From Chloroflexota bacterium (GTDB lineage Bacteria > Chloroflexota > Limnocylindria > QHBO01): a stretch of 13,444 nt of DNA. The position numbers were made by a program, and so were the translations under genes. Numbering within the stretch: the stretch's first letter is position 1; every line of letters starts with the position of its first letter. Shown one piece after another: positions 1 to 6,062 of this stretch. The stretch covers positions 1 through 13,444 of the forward strand of contig JAGXHP010000099.1 in the NCBI GenBank assembly GCA_024636135.1. Reading direction: 5' to 3'. The notes under the pieces are model-generated. The model did no database searches. It saw only the letters and a list, made by a program, of their open reading frames with translations, and was not told where the DNA came from.

Positions 1-663
1 TCGCCCGTCGAGATGGGCATCCAGTCGACTGATGGCGTGCGACGCCATCACCACCGAGACACCGACCTCGTGCCACGCAGCGAGCAGCCGGTCGACGAGC
101 TCCATGCCGTCGGCGTCCAGTGCCGCGTAGGGCTCGTCGAGCAGCACCAGGGACGCCGAGCCGAGCAGGATCCGGCCGAGCGCCAGTCGCTTGCGCATGC
201 CGGCGGAGTACGTCCCCACCCGGTCCCGCGCGCGCGCACCGAGCCCGACGTCGCCGAGCGCGCGCTCGATCCGCTCGGCGGCATCCTCCGTGCCGAGCAT
301 CGCGGCGGCGAACGCCAGGTTCTCGCGCGCCGTCAGCTCGTCGTACAGGCCGGTGGCGTGGGAGAGGTAGGCGACCCGTCCGCGCACGGCGGCGGCGTCG
401 CGATCGACGTCGAGGCCGTCCACGTGCACGCGCCCGTACGAGGGTCGAATGGCGGTCGAGAGCAGCCGCAGGAGCGTGGTCTTCCCCGCCCCGTTCGGCC
501 CGAGCAGGGCGACGGTCCGTCCTCCATCGATCTGGAGCGTGACACCGGCCAGCGCCGGACTGCCCGCGAACAGGCGGGCGAGGTCCGTGGTGGCGACCGC
601 CGGAGGACGGCTGTCGGGTGCCCCGACGGAGCGGGGCGACACGTAAATCGTGGTCTGCGGCAT
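1..663 (-). CDS. ccmA: ABC transporter ATP-binding protein, heme exporter CcmA-like (3' end cut by window edge)
   Basis: This is the nucleotide-binding subunit of an ABC transporter, best matched to the CcmA-type cytochrome c biogenesis ATPase that works with CcmB/CcmC at the inner face of the membrane. The first 221 codons are visible and the frame runs off position 1 without a stop. Walker A GPNGAGKT begins at residue 55 (Lys61). The signature YSAGMRKR has its Ser at about 153, Walker B LVLLDEP has Asp176/Glu177, and the H-loop is ASHAIS (His209). ATG at 663 is chosen as the first ATG upstream of the conserved core; GTG at 642 is an alternative. A TTGACG/CATGAT promoter with a palindrome over its -10 box lies just upstream. 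The short ATPase with a YSxGM signature favours CcmA, and the diheme cytochrome c encoded later in the window would need such maturation. NosF/copper-type or generic ABC-2 ATPases remain possible. The ATPase call is firm; the CcmA assignment is moderate. Confidence 0.8.
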   Translation of the reverse strand, partial: MPQTTIYVSPRSVGAPDSRPPAVATTDLARLFAGSPALAGVTLQIDGGRTVALLGPNGAGKTTLLRLLSTAIRPSYGRVHVDGLDVDRDAAAVRGRVAYLSHATGLYDELTARENLAFAAAMLGTEDAAERIERALGDVGLGARARDRVGTYSAGMRKRLALGRILLGSASLVLLDEPYAALDADGMELVDRLLAAWHEVGVSVVMASHAISRLDAHLDGR

Positions 664-691
664 GCTCGACGCGCGGGACGAAGGGTGGGTT

Positions 692-706
692 CCCGCATCA
701 TGCGGG
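692..706. promoter_or_regulatory. Perfect 15-bp palindrome over the ccmA-like -10 box (candidate operator)
   Basis: The sequence CCCGCATCATGCGGG is a perfect inverted repeat with 7-bp arms around a single central base. It overlaps the predicted -10 of the leftward gene and lies in the short divergent region between that gene and the cupredoxin gene. Such placement is typical of a repressor operator. A small hairpin in the leader is excluded as the main role because the repeat lies at the predicted -10, upstream of any transcript start from that promoter. The cognate protein is unknown. Confidence 0.35.
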
Positions 707-725
707 CGCGCTCGATGGGCGTCAA
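697..725 (-). promoter_or_regulatory. Predicted sigma-70-like promoter of the ccmA-like gene
   Basis: On the minus strand TTGACG (725-720) is separated by 17 bp from CATGAT (702-697), about 34 bp upstream of the ATG at 663. The -35 is near consensus and the -10 is weaker. A 15-bp palindrome, described separately, covers the -10. Predicted from sequence only. Confidence 0.45.
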
Positions 726-799
726 ATGCGCCGGTGCGTAACGCCAGCCGTACGGATGACGAAATGCCACACCCTCCACCGAACCACAGGAGTCAGCGC

Positions 800-1237
800 A
801 TGAACCGAACCCGAACGATCCCGGCACTCCTCGCCGGATTGGCCCTGCTGCTGGCAGCCTGCGGCGCGGCACCGGCCGATGAGCCCAGCCAGACCGATGG
901 CGGGAGCACCGCGCCGGCGGCGACCGAGCCTCCGTCGGAGGCCGCTGCGCCGTCCGAGGCCGGTGGTGGTGGCGAGGAGACCGTCCGCCTCGAGGGATTC
1001 GCGTTCGACACCGACGAGCTCACGGTCGCGGCCGGGACCTCGGTGCGCTTCGTGAACGCGGACGGCGCCGCGCACACCGTGACCGAGGGCTCCGACGGCG
1101 TCGCCACCGACGGCCCGATCCTCGACGAGGAGCTCGCGCCGAACGGCGTCACGTCCTTCGTCTTCGACGAACCGGGCACGTACCTCATCACCTGCCTGTT
1201 CCACCCGTCGATGAACATGACGGTGGCGGTGGAGTAA
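800..1237 (+). CDS. Lipoprotein cupredoxin (plastocyanin-like type 1 copper protein)
   Basis: A 145-residue secreted, lipid-anchored blue copper protein that probably carries electrons on the outer face of the cytoplasmic membrane. Residues 1-20 form a signal peptide (basic MNRTRT, then a hydrophobic stretch) ending in the lipobox LAAC with Cys21 as the lipidated residue. Residues of about 22-62 are a low-complexity Pro/Ala/Ser/Glu/Gly linker, and the cupredoxin fold fills residues of about 64-145. All four type 1 copper ligands are visible: His92 (AHTV), Cys132, His135 and Met140, the last three in a C-x2-H-x4-M pattern like plastocyanin. ATG at 800 is chosen because it begins the signal peptide and has ACAGGAG 8 nt upstream; the frame is open further upstream but holds no signal sequence there. 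It could accept electrons from the cytochrome bc-type complex encoded at the right of the window or serve a terminal oxidase or copper handling; that pairing is inference. Confidence 0.88.
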   Translation: MNRTRTIPALLAGLALLLAACGAAPADEPSQTDGGSTAPAATEPPSEAAAPSEAGGGGEETVRLEGFAFDTDELTVAAGTSVRFVNADGAAHTVTEGSDGVATDGPILDEELAPNGVTSFVFDEPGTYLITCLFHPSMNMTVAVE

Positions 1238-1248
1238 GTGCGCCTCGG

Positions 1249-1277
1249 TTGATCGGCCCAGGGGGCGGTGCTAGGGT
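1249..1277 (+). promoter_or_regulatory. Predicted promoter of the HxlR-fRMsr-sigma-Rieske cassette
   Basis: TTGATC (1249-1254) and TAGGGT (1272-1277) are spaced by exactly 17 bp. The -10 ends 10 bp before the ATG at 1288, so the transcript would start within a few bases of that codon and be leaderless or nearly so. No Shine-Dalgarno sequence precedes the ATG, which agrees. Confidence 0.5.
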
Positions 1278-1287
1278 TCGCGTCCTG

Positions 1288-1665
1288 ATGGACGCCGGAC
1301 TCTCGACGCCGCCTCCCGCGCTGCCCCGCTCCCGGGCTGCCCGGCGAGCTCACGCGCTGCGCGCGGAATGCGCGGCGACCGAGGCGTTCAACGTCATCGG
1401 CCAGAAGTGGGTCCTGCGCATCATCCACTCGCTCGGCGATCGCACGCAGCGCTTCTGCGAGCTGCAGGACGCCCTGGGTGGCGCCAACTCGGCGACCCTC
1501 TCCCAGCGCCTGAAGCTTCTCGAGGACGAGGGCCTCGTCGAGCGCCGCGCCGTCAGCGAGGTACCGCCCTGGGTCGAGTACTCCCTGACCACGAAGGGTG
1601 CGGACCTGCGCGGGGCGATCTCCGGCATCGACCGTTGGGCGGAGCGCTGGGCGGCGCGGCAGTGA
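1288..1665 (+). CDS. HxlR-family winged-helix transcriptional regulator
   Basis: A 125-residue DNA-binding protein of the HxlR family (dimeric winged-helix regulators, several of which sense thiol or aldehyde stress). After a Pro/Arg-rich N-terminus the family core begins at residue 28 with CAATEAFNVIGQKW, continues through the recognition-helix region (SATLSQRLKLLEDEGLVER) and ends with a long C-terminal helix for dimerisation (AISGIDRWAERWA). Cys28 occupies the place of the conserved N-terminal cysteine that is redox-active in YodB and HypR; a second cysteine is Cys57. ATG at 1288 is chosen over TTG at 1249 because a TTGATC-17-TAGGGT promoter occupies the interval and the HxlR core needs nothing upstream. 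The stop codon overlaps the next gene's GTG (GTGA), indicating co-translation with the methionine sulfoxide reductase-like gene and suggesting control of an oxidative-stress cassette. Confidence 0.85.
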   Translation: MDAGLSTPPPALPRSRAARRAHALRAECAATEAFNVIGQKWVLRIIHSLGDRTQRFCELQDALGGANSATLSQRLKLLEDEGLVERRAVSEVPPWVEYSLTTKGADLRGAISGIDRWAERWAARQ

Positions 1666-2150
1666 GCCACCCGGTGGCCGAGGAGCGGCTCGCGGTGCAC
1701 GGCGATGCGCTGAACCTCGTCCGTTTGGCCATCGCCGAAGGGCCGGACCGCGAGACCTCCGCACAACGCGTCATCGACCTCCTCCACGATCGCTTTCCCT
1801 CCTACGACTGGGTCGGCCTGTACTGGGTTGATGGCACCGACCTCGTGCTCGGTCCGTGGACCGGGCCCGAGGCCACGGAGCACACTCGGATCCCGATCGG
1901 CACCGGCGTGTGCGGCGCCGCAGCCAGCAGCGGAACGACCGAGATCGTCCCGGACGTGAACGCGGACCCGCGCTACCTGTCGTGCTTCGCCAGCACCCGC
2001 AGCGAGATCGTGGTGCCGATCTTCGACGCCGAACGCGTGGTCGGCGAGATCGACGTCGACGGATCGGACCTCGACGCATTCAACGCGACCGATGCCCGCT
2101 TCCTCGAGGAAGTCGCGGCACTGCTCGCTCCGCTCCGACCGCGGGCGTAA
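1662..2150 (+). CDS. GAF-domain protein, free methionine-(R)-sulfoxide reductase-like
   Basis: A 162-residue cytosolic single-GAF protein resembling the YebR/fRMsr family, which reduces free L-methionine-(R)-sulfoxide. The family landmarks are present in order: YDWVGLYW (GAF strand), LVLGPWTG, RIPIGTGVCG with Cys84, LSCFASTRSEIVVPI with Cys108, and GEIDVDGSD near the substrate pocket. Cys84 and Cys108 align with the second and third of the three E. coli YebR cysteines. The first, normally in the A-C-x-R-I-P segment, is replaced by Thr (HTRIP), so this protein would work with a two-cysteine cycle. GTG at 1662 overlaps the HxlR stop codon by 4 bp, and the family-sized product starts there. A 24-bp gap leads to the sigma factor gene. 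A non-catalytic GAF sensor is the alternative, but the cysteine placement argues for the enzyme. Confidence 0.75.
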   Translation: MSHPVAEERLAVHGDALNLVRLAIAEGPDRETSAQRVIDLLHDRFPSYDWVGLYWVDGTDLVLGPWTGPEATEHTRIPIGTGVCGAAASSGTTEIVPDVNADPRYLSCFASTRSEIVVPIFDAERVVGEIDVDGSDLDAFNATDARFLEEVAALLAPLRPRA

Positions 2151-2174
2151 CCGACGGCGTATCGCATCGGTGAG

Positions 2175-2690
2175 ATGCCAGGCGCCCCCGGCCCGTTCGA
2201 ACAGGTCTACGCCGACCACGTCGTCGGGATCTATCGCTTCATCTTCGCGCGCGTCGGCAACCGCCCTGATGCCGAGGACCTGACCGCTCAGGTGTTCATC
2301 CGCGCGGTCGAGCACCTCGATACCGCCCGCGAGCCACGCCAGATCACCGCGTGGCTGTACCGGGTCGCGCAGAACGCGATCGCGGATCATTGGCGGGCGT
2401 TCTACCGACTTCCCCTCGTCGGCATGGAGCAGGTCGCCCCGGGTTGGGAGCCAGCCGATGGCGACGGGCGACCCGCGCTGCCACCCGATGACTCGTCGCT
2501 GGCGCGGGTCCATGCGCTCCTCGGCCGATTGCCCGATCGGTATCGGCGCGTACTCGAGCTCAGGTTCCTTCAACGCATGTCCGTGGCCGAGACGGCGACG
2601 GCCATGGGGATCACCAGCGGGAACGCCAAGGTGCTCCAGTACCGTGCCCTGCGCCGCGCCGCTCTGCTCGAGGAGGGACGCCATGGATGA
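2175..2690 (+). CDS. ECF (extracytoplasmic function) RNA polymerase sigma factor
   Basis: A 171-residue group IV sigma-70 factor with only regions 2 and 4. Region 2 spans residues of about 8-75 (FEQVYADHVVGIYRFIF, then the PDAEDLTAQVFIRAVEHL core and ITAWLYRVAQNAIADHWR). A variable linker of about 40 residues follows, and region 4 spans about 114-168 (LGRLPDRYRRVLELRFLQRMSVAETATAMGI with a helix-turn-helix, then the SGNAKVLQYRALRRAA recognition helix). No extra C-terminal domain is present. The stop codon overlaps the start of the Rieske/anti-sigma-like gene by 8 bp (ATG at 2683, TGA at 2688), the usual linkage of an ECF factor and its anti-sigma partner. There is no convincing Shine-Dalgarno sequence; GGTGAG abuts the ATG, so translation is probably coupled or leaderless. 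The regulon is unknown. Target promoters might include this cassette itself. Confidence 0.9.
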   Translation: MPGAPGPFEQVYADHVVGIYRFIFARVGNRPDAEDLTAQVFIRAVEHLDTAREPRQITAWLYRVAQNAIADHWRAFYRLPLVGMEQVAPGWEPADGDGRPALPPDDSSLARVHALLGRLPDRYRRVLELRFLQRMSVAETATAMGITSGNAKVLQYRALRRAALLEEGRHG

Positions 2691-3480
2691 CGAGCGCCTG
2701 CCCGGCGACGATCGGGCCGAGGAGTTCGAGCGATACCTGGCGGCCCTGACCGGGGGCGAACGGCCGTCGCCCGAGCACGTCGAGGATGGCGATGAGGCGG
2801 AGATGGCGCGCCTGGCGGCCGAGATCGCCGGATCGGCGCCCGGAACCGATGTGGGTCCCGACCCCGCCTTTGTCGAGCAGCTCCGCCTTCGCATGCGAGT
2901 CGCTGACGACGGTTTGGCCGCCGTGCTCGTGCCTCCACCTGTGCGCGCCGCTCCGATCGAGCCCGCCGGACGCTCCCGCTGGCGCATCTCGCGCCGACAC
3001 CTGCTGCGCGGCGGGCTGGGAGCGGCCGCGGGGTTGGCGGCGGGCGCGGTCGGCATGTCCCTGGCGCCTCGTTCGCAGCAGCCCTCCCTGGGTGGCGGCG
3101 GCGAGTTGGTGTCCGGCGAGGGATTCTGGCAGGAGGTCGCGCGGGTTCCCGATCTCCCCGACGGCGCCGCGATCCGCTTCACCACCACGGCCTTCGACGG
3201 ATTCGTGGTCAACGACGCCGGCGACATCCACGCGCTGTCCTCGGTCTGCAGCCACATGGGCTGCACGCTCCAGTTCCGACCGGAATGGAGCGACCTGCGC
3301 TGCCCGTGCCACGGGGCGAGCTTCGACCTGTCGGGCCGGCTCGCCAACGGGCGGCGGACCTGGCGCGAGAACCCGTACCGCGGAGACGCGGCGGCCTATC
3401 CGATCGAGCTGCCCGACCTCGTCCGGCCGCGCGTCAAGGTCGACGGCGATCGGATCCTGGTATGGACGGCCCAGGCCTGA
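2683..3480 (+). CDS. Anti-sigma-like membrane protein with C-terminal Rieske [2Fe-2S] domain
   Basis: A 265-residue protein of mixed architecture. Residues 1 to about 100 are hydrophilic and acidic, predicted cytoplasmic, with a helical stretch EMARLAAEIAGSAP and a PDPAFVEQLRLRMR segment like those at the N-terminus of many actinobacterial and chloroflexotal anti-sigma proteins. The HxxxCxxC zinc motif of classic ZAS domains is absent. Residues 103-109 read SRRHLLR, a twin-arginine-like motif, directly followed by one membrane segment (about 107-128). Residues of about 145-265 form a Rieske domain: box 1 CSHMGC (Cys189, His191, Cys194) and box 2 CPCHG (Cys207, Cys209, His210). It keeps both extra cysteines of the high-potential bc1/b6f-type Rieske proteins. 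ATG at 2683 overlaps the ECF sigma gene, which marks the pair as a sigma/anti-sigma unit. The inference is that the cluster, outside the membrane, senses redox state and the N-terminus holds the sigma factor. Alternatively it is an ordinary Rieske electron carrier with an odd N-terminus. Confidence 0.8.
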   Translation: MDDERLPGDDRAEEFERYLAALTGGERPSPEHVEDGDEAEMARLAAEIAGSAPGTDVGPDPAFVEQLRLRMRVADDGLAAVLVPPPVRAAPIEPAGRSRWRISRRHLLRGGLGAAAGLAAGAVGMSLAPRSQQPSLGGGGELVSGEGFWQEVARVPDLPDGAAIRFTTTAFDGFVVNDAGDIHALSSVCSHMGCTLQFRPEWSDLRCPCHGASFDLSGRLANGRRTWRENPYRGDAAAYPIELPDLVRPRVKVDGDRILVWTAQA

Positions 3481-3485
3481 CCCCG

Positions 3486-3713
3486 CTAGAGGACGACCTC
3501 GAACAGGTAGCCGATGACGTACGGGATGGCGAGGATGGCGACGATCACCAGCAGGACCACTCCCGCATAGAGGAACAGCGAGAGGTCGGGCGGCTCACTG
3601 CGCGCCGGCGGGGGCGTCAACCGCTTCGGCAGATGAGACGGCCGCCGGGGCCTCCGATGCTCGTACGGATGCGGATGCGACAGGTCGGGGAGCCGTAGGC
3701 GGCTGTCGGGCAC
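3486..3713 (-). CDS. Small single-pass membrane protein, function unknown
   Basis: A 75-residue protein I cannot assign to a family. Residues 1 to about 44 are polar, rich in Pro, Arg and His (PHPYEHRRPRRPSHLPKR), with a net positive charge expected to stay in the cytoplasm. Residues of about 47-70 form one strongly hydrophobic helix (LFLYAGVVLLVIVAILAIPYV), and the protein ends in the short tail LFEVVL. GTG at 3713 is chosen because it lies 1 nt after the TGA of the dehydrogenase gene, the usual spacing for coupled translation; the same frame is open further upstream but only as a shadow of that gene. It forms the last gene of the aminotransferase-dehydrogenase set and converges on the Rieske/anti-sigma gene with only 5 bp between the stop codons. 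The clean hydrophobic helix supports a real gene. Confidence 0.6.
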   Translation of the reverse strand: MPDSRLRLPDLSHPHPYEHRRPRRPSHLPKRLTPPPARSEPPDLSLFLYAGVVLLVIVAILAIPYVIGYLFEVVL

Positions 3714-3714
3714 G

Positions 3715-4698
3715 TCAGTCGTAGACCTCGGGGTTGATCGGCGTCGGGAGACGCTCGCCGCGCACGCCGGCCACGAGATTCGCGGCGGCCATCTGGGCCA
3801 TGCGGTCCCGTGTGACTCGCGACGCGGACGCGATATGCGGCACGACGACGCAGTTCGGCAGGGCCACCAGCCCGTGATCGGCCGGAAGCGGTTCCGGCTC
3901 GGTGACGTCCAGGCCGGCGGCGAAGATCTCTCCGACACGCAGCGCCGCCTCGAGCGCCGCGGGATCGACCACCGGTCCGCGGGACGTGTTGACGAGCACC
4001 GCGCTCGACTTCATCGCGCGCAATGCATCGGCGTCGATCAGGTGATGGGTCTCATCGGTGAGGTTCACATGCAGGCTGACGAAGTCGGACTCGCTGAGCA
4101 GCTCGTCCATCTCGACGCTGGTGGCGCCCAGCTCGGCCTCATCCTCGGGGCTTGCCGGATGGACGTCGTGGTACAGGATCCGCATGCCGAATCCGCGGCC
4201 ACGGCGCGCCATCTCGCGCCCGATGCGGCCGAAGCCCACGATGCCGAGGGTCGCGCCGTGGATGTCGACGCCCATGAGCAGCATCGGGCCCCAGGTTTTC
4301 CAGTGGCCGTCGCGCACGTAGTCGACCGACTCGGGAATGCGGCGCGCGGCCGCCATGAGCAGCGTGAATGCCAGATCGGCGGTCGTCTCGGTCAGAACGC
4401 CCGGGGTGTTCCCACCGGGGATGCGGCGCCGGGTGAGAGCCGGCACATCGATGTTGTCGAAGCCGACGGCGAAATTCGAGACCACCTTCAGCTGCGGCCC
4501 CGCGGCGTCGAGCAGCTCGTCGTCAACGCGGTCCGTGAGCAGCGAGAGGAGGCCGTCCGTGCCGGCGACCCGGCGAAGCAGCTCATCGCGCGGCGGCGGG
4601 AGCTCGTCCTCCCACAGATCGACGTCACAGGCCTCCCGCACCGCGTCGAGGCCGGCATCGGGAATGAGGCGGGTGACGAGGACGCGTGGACGGCTCAC
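3715..4698 (-). CDS. gyaR: D-2-hydroxyacid dehydrogenase, glyoxylate/hydroxypyruvate reductase (GyaR-like)
   Basis: A 327-residue cytosolic NAD(P)H-dependent dehydrogenase of the D-isomer 2-hydroxyacid family, closest in pattern to archaeal and bacterial glyoxylate reductases (glyoxylate to glycolate, hydroxypyruvate to D-glycerate). The N-terminal catalytic half has the family landmarks ITRxIP-like LVTRLIPDAG, VVSNFAVGFDNIDV and TPGVLTETTADLAFTLLMAAARR. The nucleotide site is LGIVGFGRIGREMARR (GxGxxG). Catalytic residues are Arg240 (NTSRGPVVD), Glu267 (LDVTEPEP) and His288 (VPHIASAS). GTG at 4698 overlaps the aminotransferase stop by 4 bp (GTGA) and gives the family length. A small oddity is RRRIPGGNTPG where relatives usually have RRGIPVTNTPG. 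Pairing with an aminotransferase suggests glyoxylate, serine or glycine metabolism, for example handling the keto acid left by transamination. Phosphoglycerate dehydrogenase is less likely because no regulatory ACT domain is present. Confidence 0.88.
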   Translation of the reverse strand: MSRPRVLVTRLIPDAGLDAVREACDVDLWEDELPPPRDELLRRVAGTDGLLSLLTDRVDDELLDAAGPQLKVVSNFAVGFDNIDVPALTRRRIPGGNTPGVLTETTADLAFTLLMAAARRIPESVDYVRDGHWKTWGPMLLMGVDIHGATLGIVGFGRIGREMARRGRGFGMRILYHDVHPASPEDEAELGATSVEMDELLSESDFVSLHVNLTDETHHLIDADALRAMKSSAVLVNTSRGPVVDPAALEAALRVGEIFAAGLDVTEPEPLPADHGLVALPNCVVVPHIASASRVTRDRMAQMAAANLVAGVRGERLPTPINPEVYD

Positions 4699-5894
4699 GA
4701 CCCGGCGCCGACCAGTTCGCCGGTGCTGGCGAGCTTCGCGAGCGACTCTCCCACGCGCTGCAGTGCGGCGCTGAGGTTCTCGCGCGAGTTCGCGTAGCTG
4801 AAGCGGAGGTGACCTTCCCCATGCTTCCCGAAGGCGGTACCCGACAGGCCACACACGCCGGCGTCGTACAGCAGGTGATCGGCGATCTCGGAGCTCGTGC
4901 GGCCGAAGGACGAGACACTCGGGAACGTGTAGAACGCCCCGTGCGGCATGACACAGGAGACCCCCGGAATCGCGTTCAACCCCTCCACCATCAGCTGGCG
5001 CCGCGCCCTGAACTCATCACGCATGGCATCGGCATCGTCCTGCGGGCCCGTCAACGCCTGGATGGCCCCGGCCTGCGCAAAGGCGTTGGTGCAGCTGACG
5101 CTGTTGATGACCAGCCGGCTGAAGGAGGGGACGAGCCACTCGGGAATGACGCCGTAGCCCATCCGCCAGCCGGTCATCGCGAAGGTCTTGCTGAAGCCGT
5201 CGAGCGTGATCGTGCGCTCCGCCATGCCCGGCAGAGTCCCGATCGACAGCAGGCTGCCCTCGTATTGGAGACGGCCGTAGATCTCGTCGGCAAGCACGAC
5301 AAGGTCGTGCTCGACGGCCAGCTCGGCCAGTCGGCGAATATCCTCGTCGGTCAGGATCGATCCGGTCGGGTTGTGCGGGGAGTTGAAGACGAGCATCCGG
5401 GTCCGCGGTGTGATCAGCGAGGCGACCTCTTCGACATCCATGCGGAAGTCGTTCGACTCACGCAGAGGTGCCGCCACCGGCGTCCCGCCCACGTAGCGCG
5501 CCATCGACTCGTAGATCGGGAAGCCAGGGTTCGGGTAGATGACCTCGTCGCCGTCGTCGACCAGGGCGAGCATGGCGTAGAACATGATCGGCTTGGCCCC
5601 GGGCGTCACGACCACCTGGTCCGGGGTGGTGTCGATCCCCTTCCAGCGCTTCACGTCCGCGACGATCGCCTCACGCAGCGGAGCAATCCCGGTCGCGGCG
5701 GTGTAATGCGTTGCGCCCTCGTCCAGCAGGGCACGGGCAGCGGCTTCCGAGACGTGGCGCGGCGTGTCGAAGTCGGGCTCGCCGAGTTCGAGGTGGATCA
5801 CGTCGCGACCGGTGGCCTCCAGCGCTCGGGCACGCGCGGCGGCCTCGAACGCGGTCTCGGTCCCGATCCGCTCCATGCGGCTCGCAAGTCTCAC
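4695..5894 (-). CDS. PLP-dependent class I/II aminotransferase (aspartate aminotransferase-like)
   Basis: A 399-residue fold-type I aminotransferase. The N-terminus LASRMERIGTETAFEAAARARALEATGRDVIHLELGEPDFDTP-type block (residues of about 3-45) is typical of subgroup I-gamma aspartate/aromatic aminotransferases. Further landmarks are THYTAATGIAPLREAI, the NSPHNPTGS loop (PLP-binding Asn), LADEIYGRLQY (Asp and Tyr contacting the cofactor), SKTFAMTGWRMGYG with Schiff-base Lys236, and LRFSYANS, whose Arg binds the substrate carboxylate. GTG at 5894 is chosen because relatives begin with the M/V-x-LASRM motif; a GAGG lies 11 nt upstream. The frame stays open for another 43 codons, but that stretch has no family similarity and runs through the divergent promoter region. 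It heads a minus-strand set with the GyaR-like gene (4-bp overlap) and a small membrane protein. Substrate preference (aspartate, alanine, serine-glyoxylate) cannot be read from the sequence. A weak -10 candidate, TACACT, sits at 5945-5940. Confidence 0.9.
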   Translation of the reverse strand: MRLASRMERIGTETAFEAAARARALEATGRDVIHLELGEPDFDTPRHVSEAAARALLDEGATHYTAATGIAPLREAIVADVKRWKGIDTTPDQVVVTPGAKPIMFYAMLALVDDGDEVIYPNPGFPIYESMARYVGGTPVAAPLRESNDFRMDVEEVASLITPRTRMLVFNSPHNPTGSILTDEDIRRLAELAVEHDLVVLADEIYGRLQYEGSLLSIGTLPGMAERTITLDGFSKTFAMTGWRMGYGVIPEWLVPSFSRLVINSVSCTNAFAQAGAIQALTGPQDDADAMRDEFRARRQLMVEGLNAIPGVSCVMPHGAFYTFPSVSSFGRTSSEIADHLLYDAGVCGLSGTAFGKHGEGHLRFSYANSRENLSAALQRVGESLAKLASTGELVGAGS

Positions 5895-5970
5895 AGCTGG
5901 TCGGTCCTCGTGCGGATTCGCCGGGCTCGGGGAGGCCCTAGTGTACCGAGCAACGACGCCGATCGGCCCC

Positions 5971-6001
5971 TTGCGGCACGTGCCCCCGTGGTTGGTATAC
6001 T
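5971..6001 (+). promoter_or_regulatory. Predicted extended -10 promoter of the Fe-S carrier gene
   Basis: TATACT (5996-6001) is preceded by TGG (5993-5995), giving the extended -10 pattern TGnTATACT. A possible -35, TTGCGG, lies at 5971-5976 with a long 19-bp spacer, so the extended -10 probably does most of the work. The start would be about 6008, leaving a leader of about 55 nt before the ATG at 6063. No Rrf2-like (IscR) palindrome is obvious around it. Confidence 0.55.
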
Positions 6002-6062
6002 TTCCAGAGCGAAATTCCGACACCGACGCGCGATCGAGCGCTCATCAGGGAGACCGATACGA

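Noticed and set aside
1350..3347. A 665-codon open frame on the minus strand
   Set aside because: It lies antisense to the HxlR, fRMsr, ECF and Rieske genes, which all have clear family motifs. Its translation is Arg/Pro/Gly-rich low complexity with no recognisable domain, as expected for a high-GC shadow frame.
3714..3938. Longer version of the small membrane protein starting at 3938
   Set aside because: The added part is a shadow of the GyaR-like gene in another frame, with Arg/Pro/Ser-rich composition. A GTG 1 nt after the dehydrogenase stop explains the gene better.
5895..6023. Upstream extension of the aminotransferase to a start at 6023
   Set aside because: The extra 43 residues have no family similarity and cross the divergent promoter region, including the TATACT box. 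The family N-terminus begins at GTG 5894.
4686..6062. Long plus-strand open frame joined to the start of the Fe-S carrier gene
   Set aside because: It is antisense to the aminotransferase gene, and its product there resembles no family. The carrier's promoter, ribosome-binding site and domain start support the ATG at 6063 instead.
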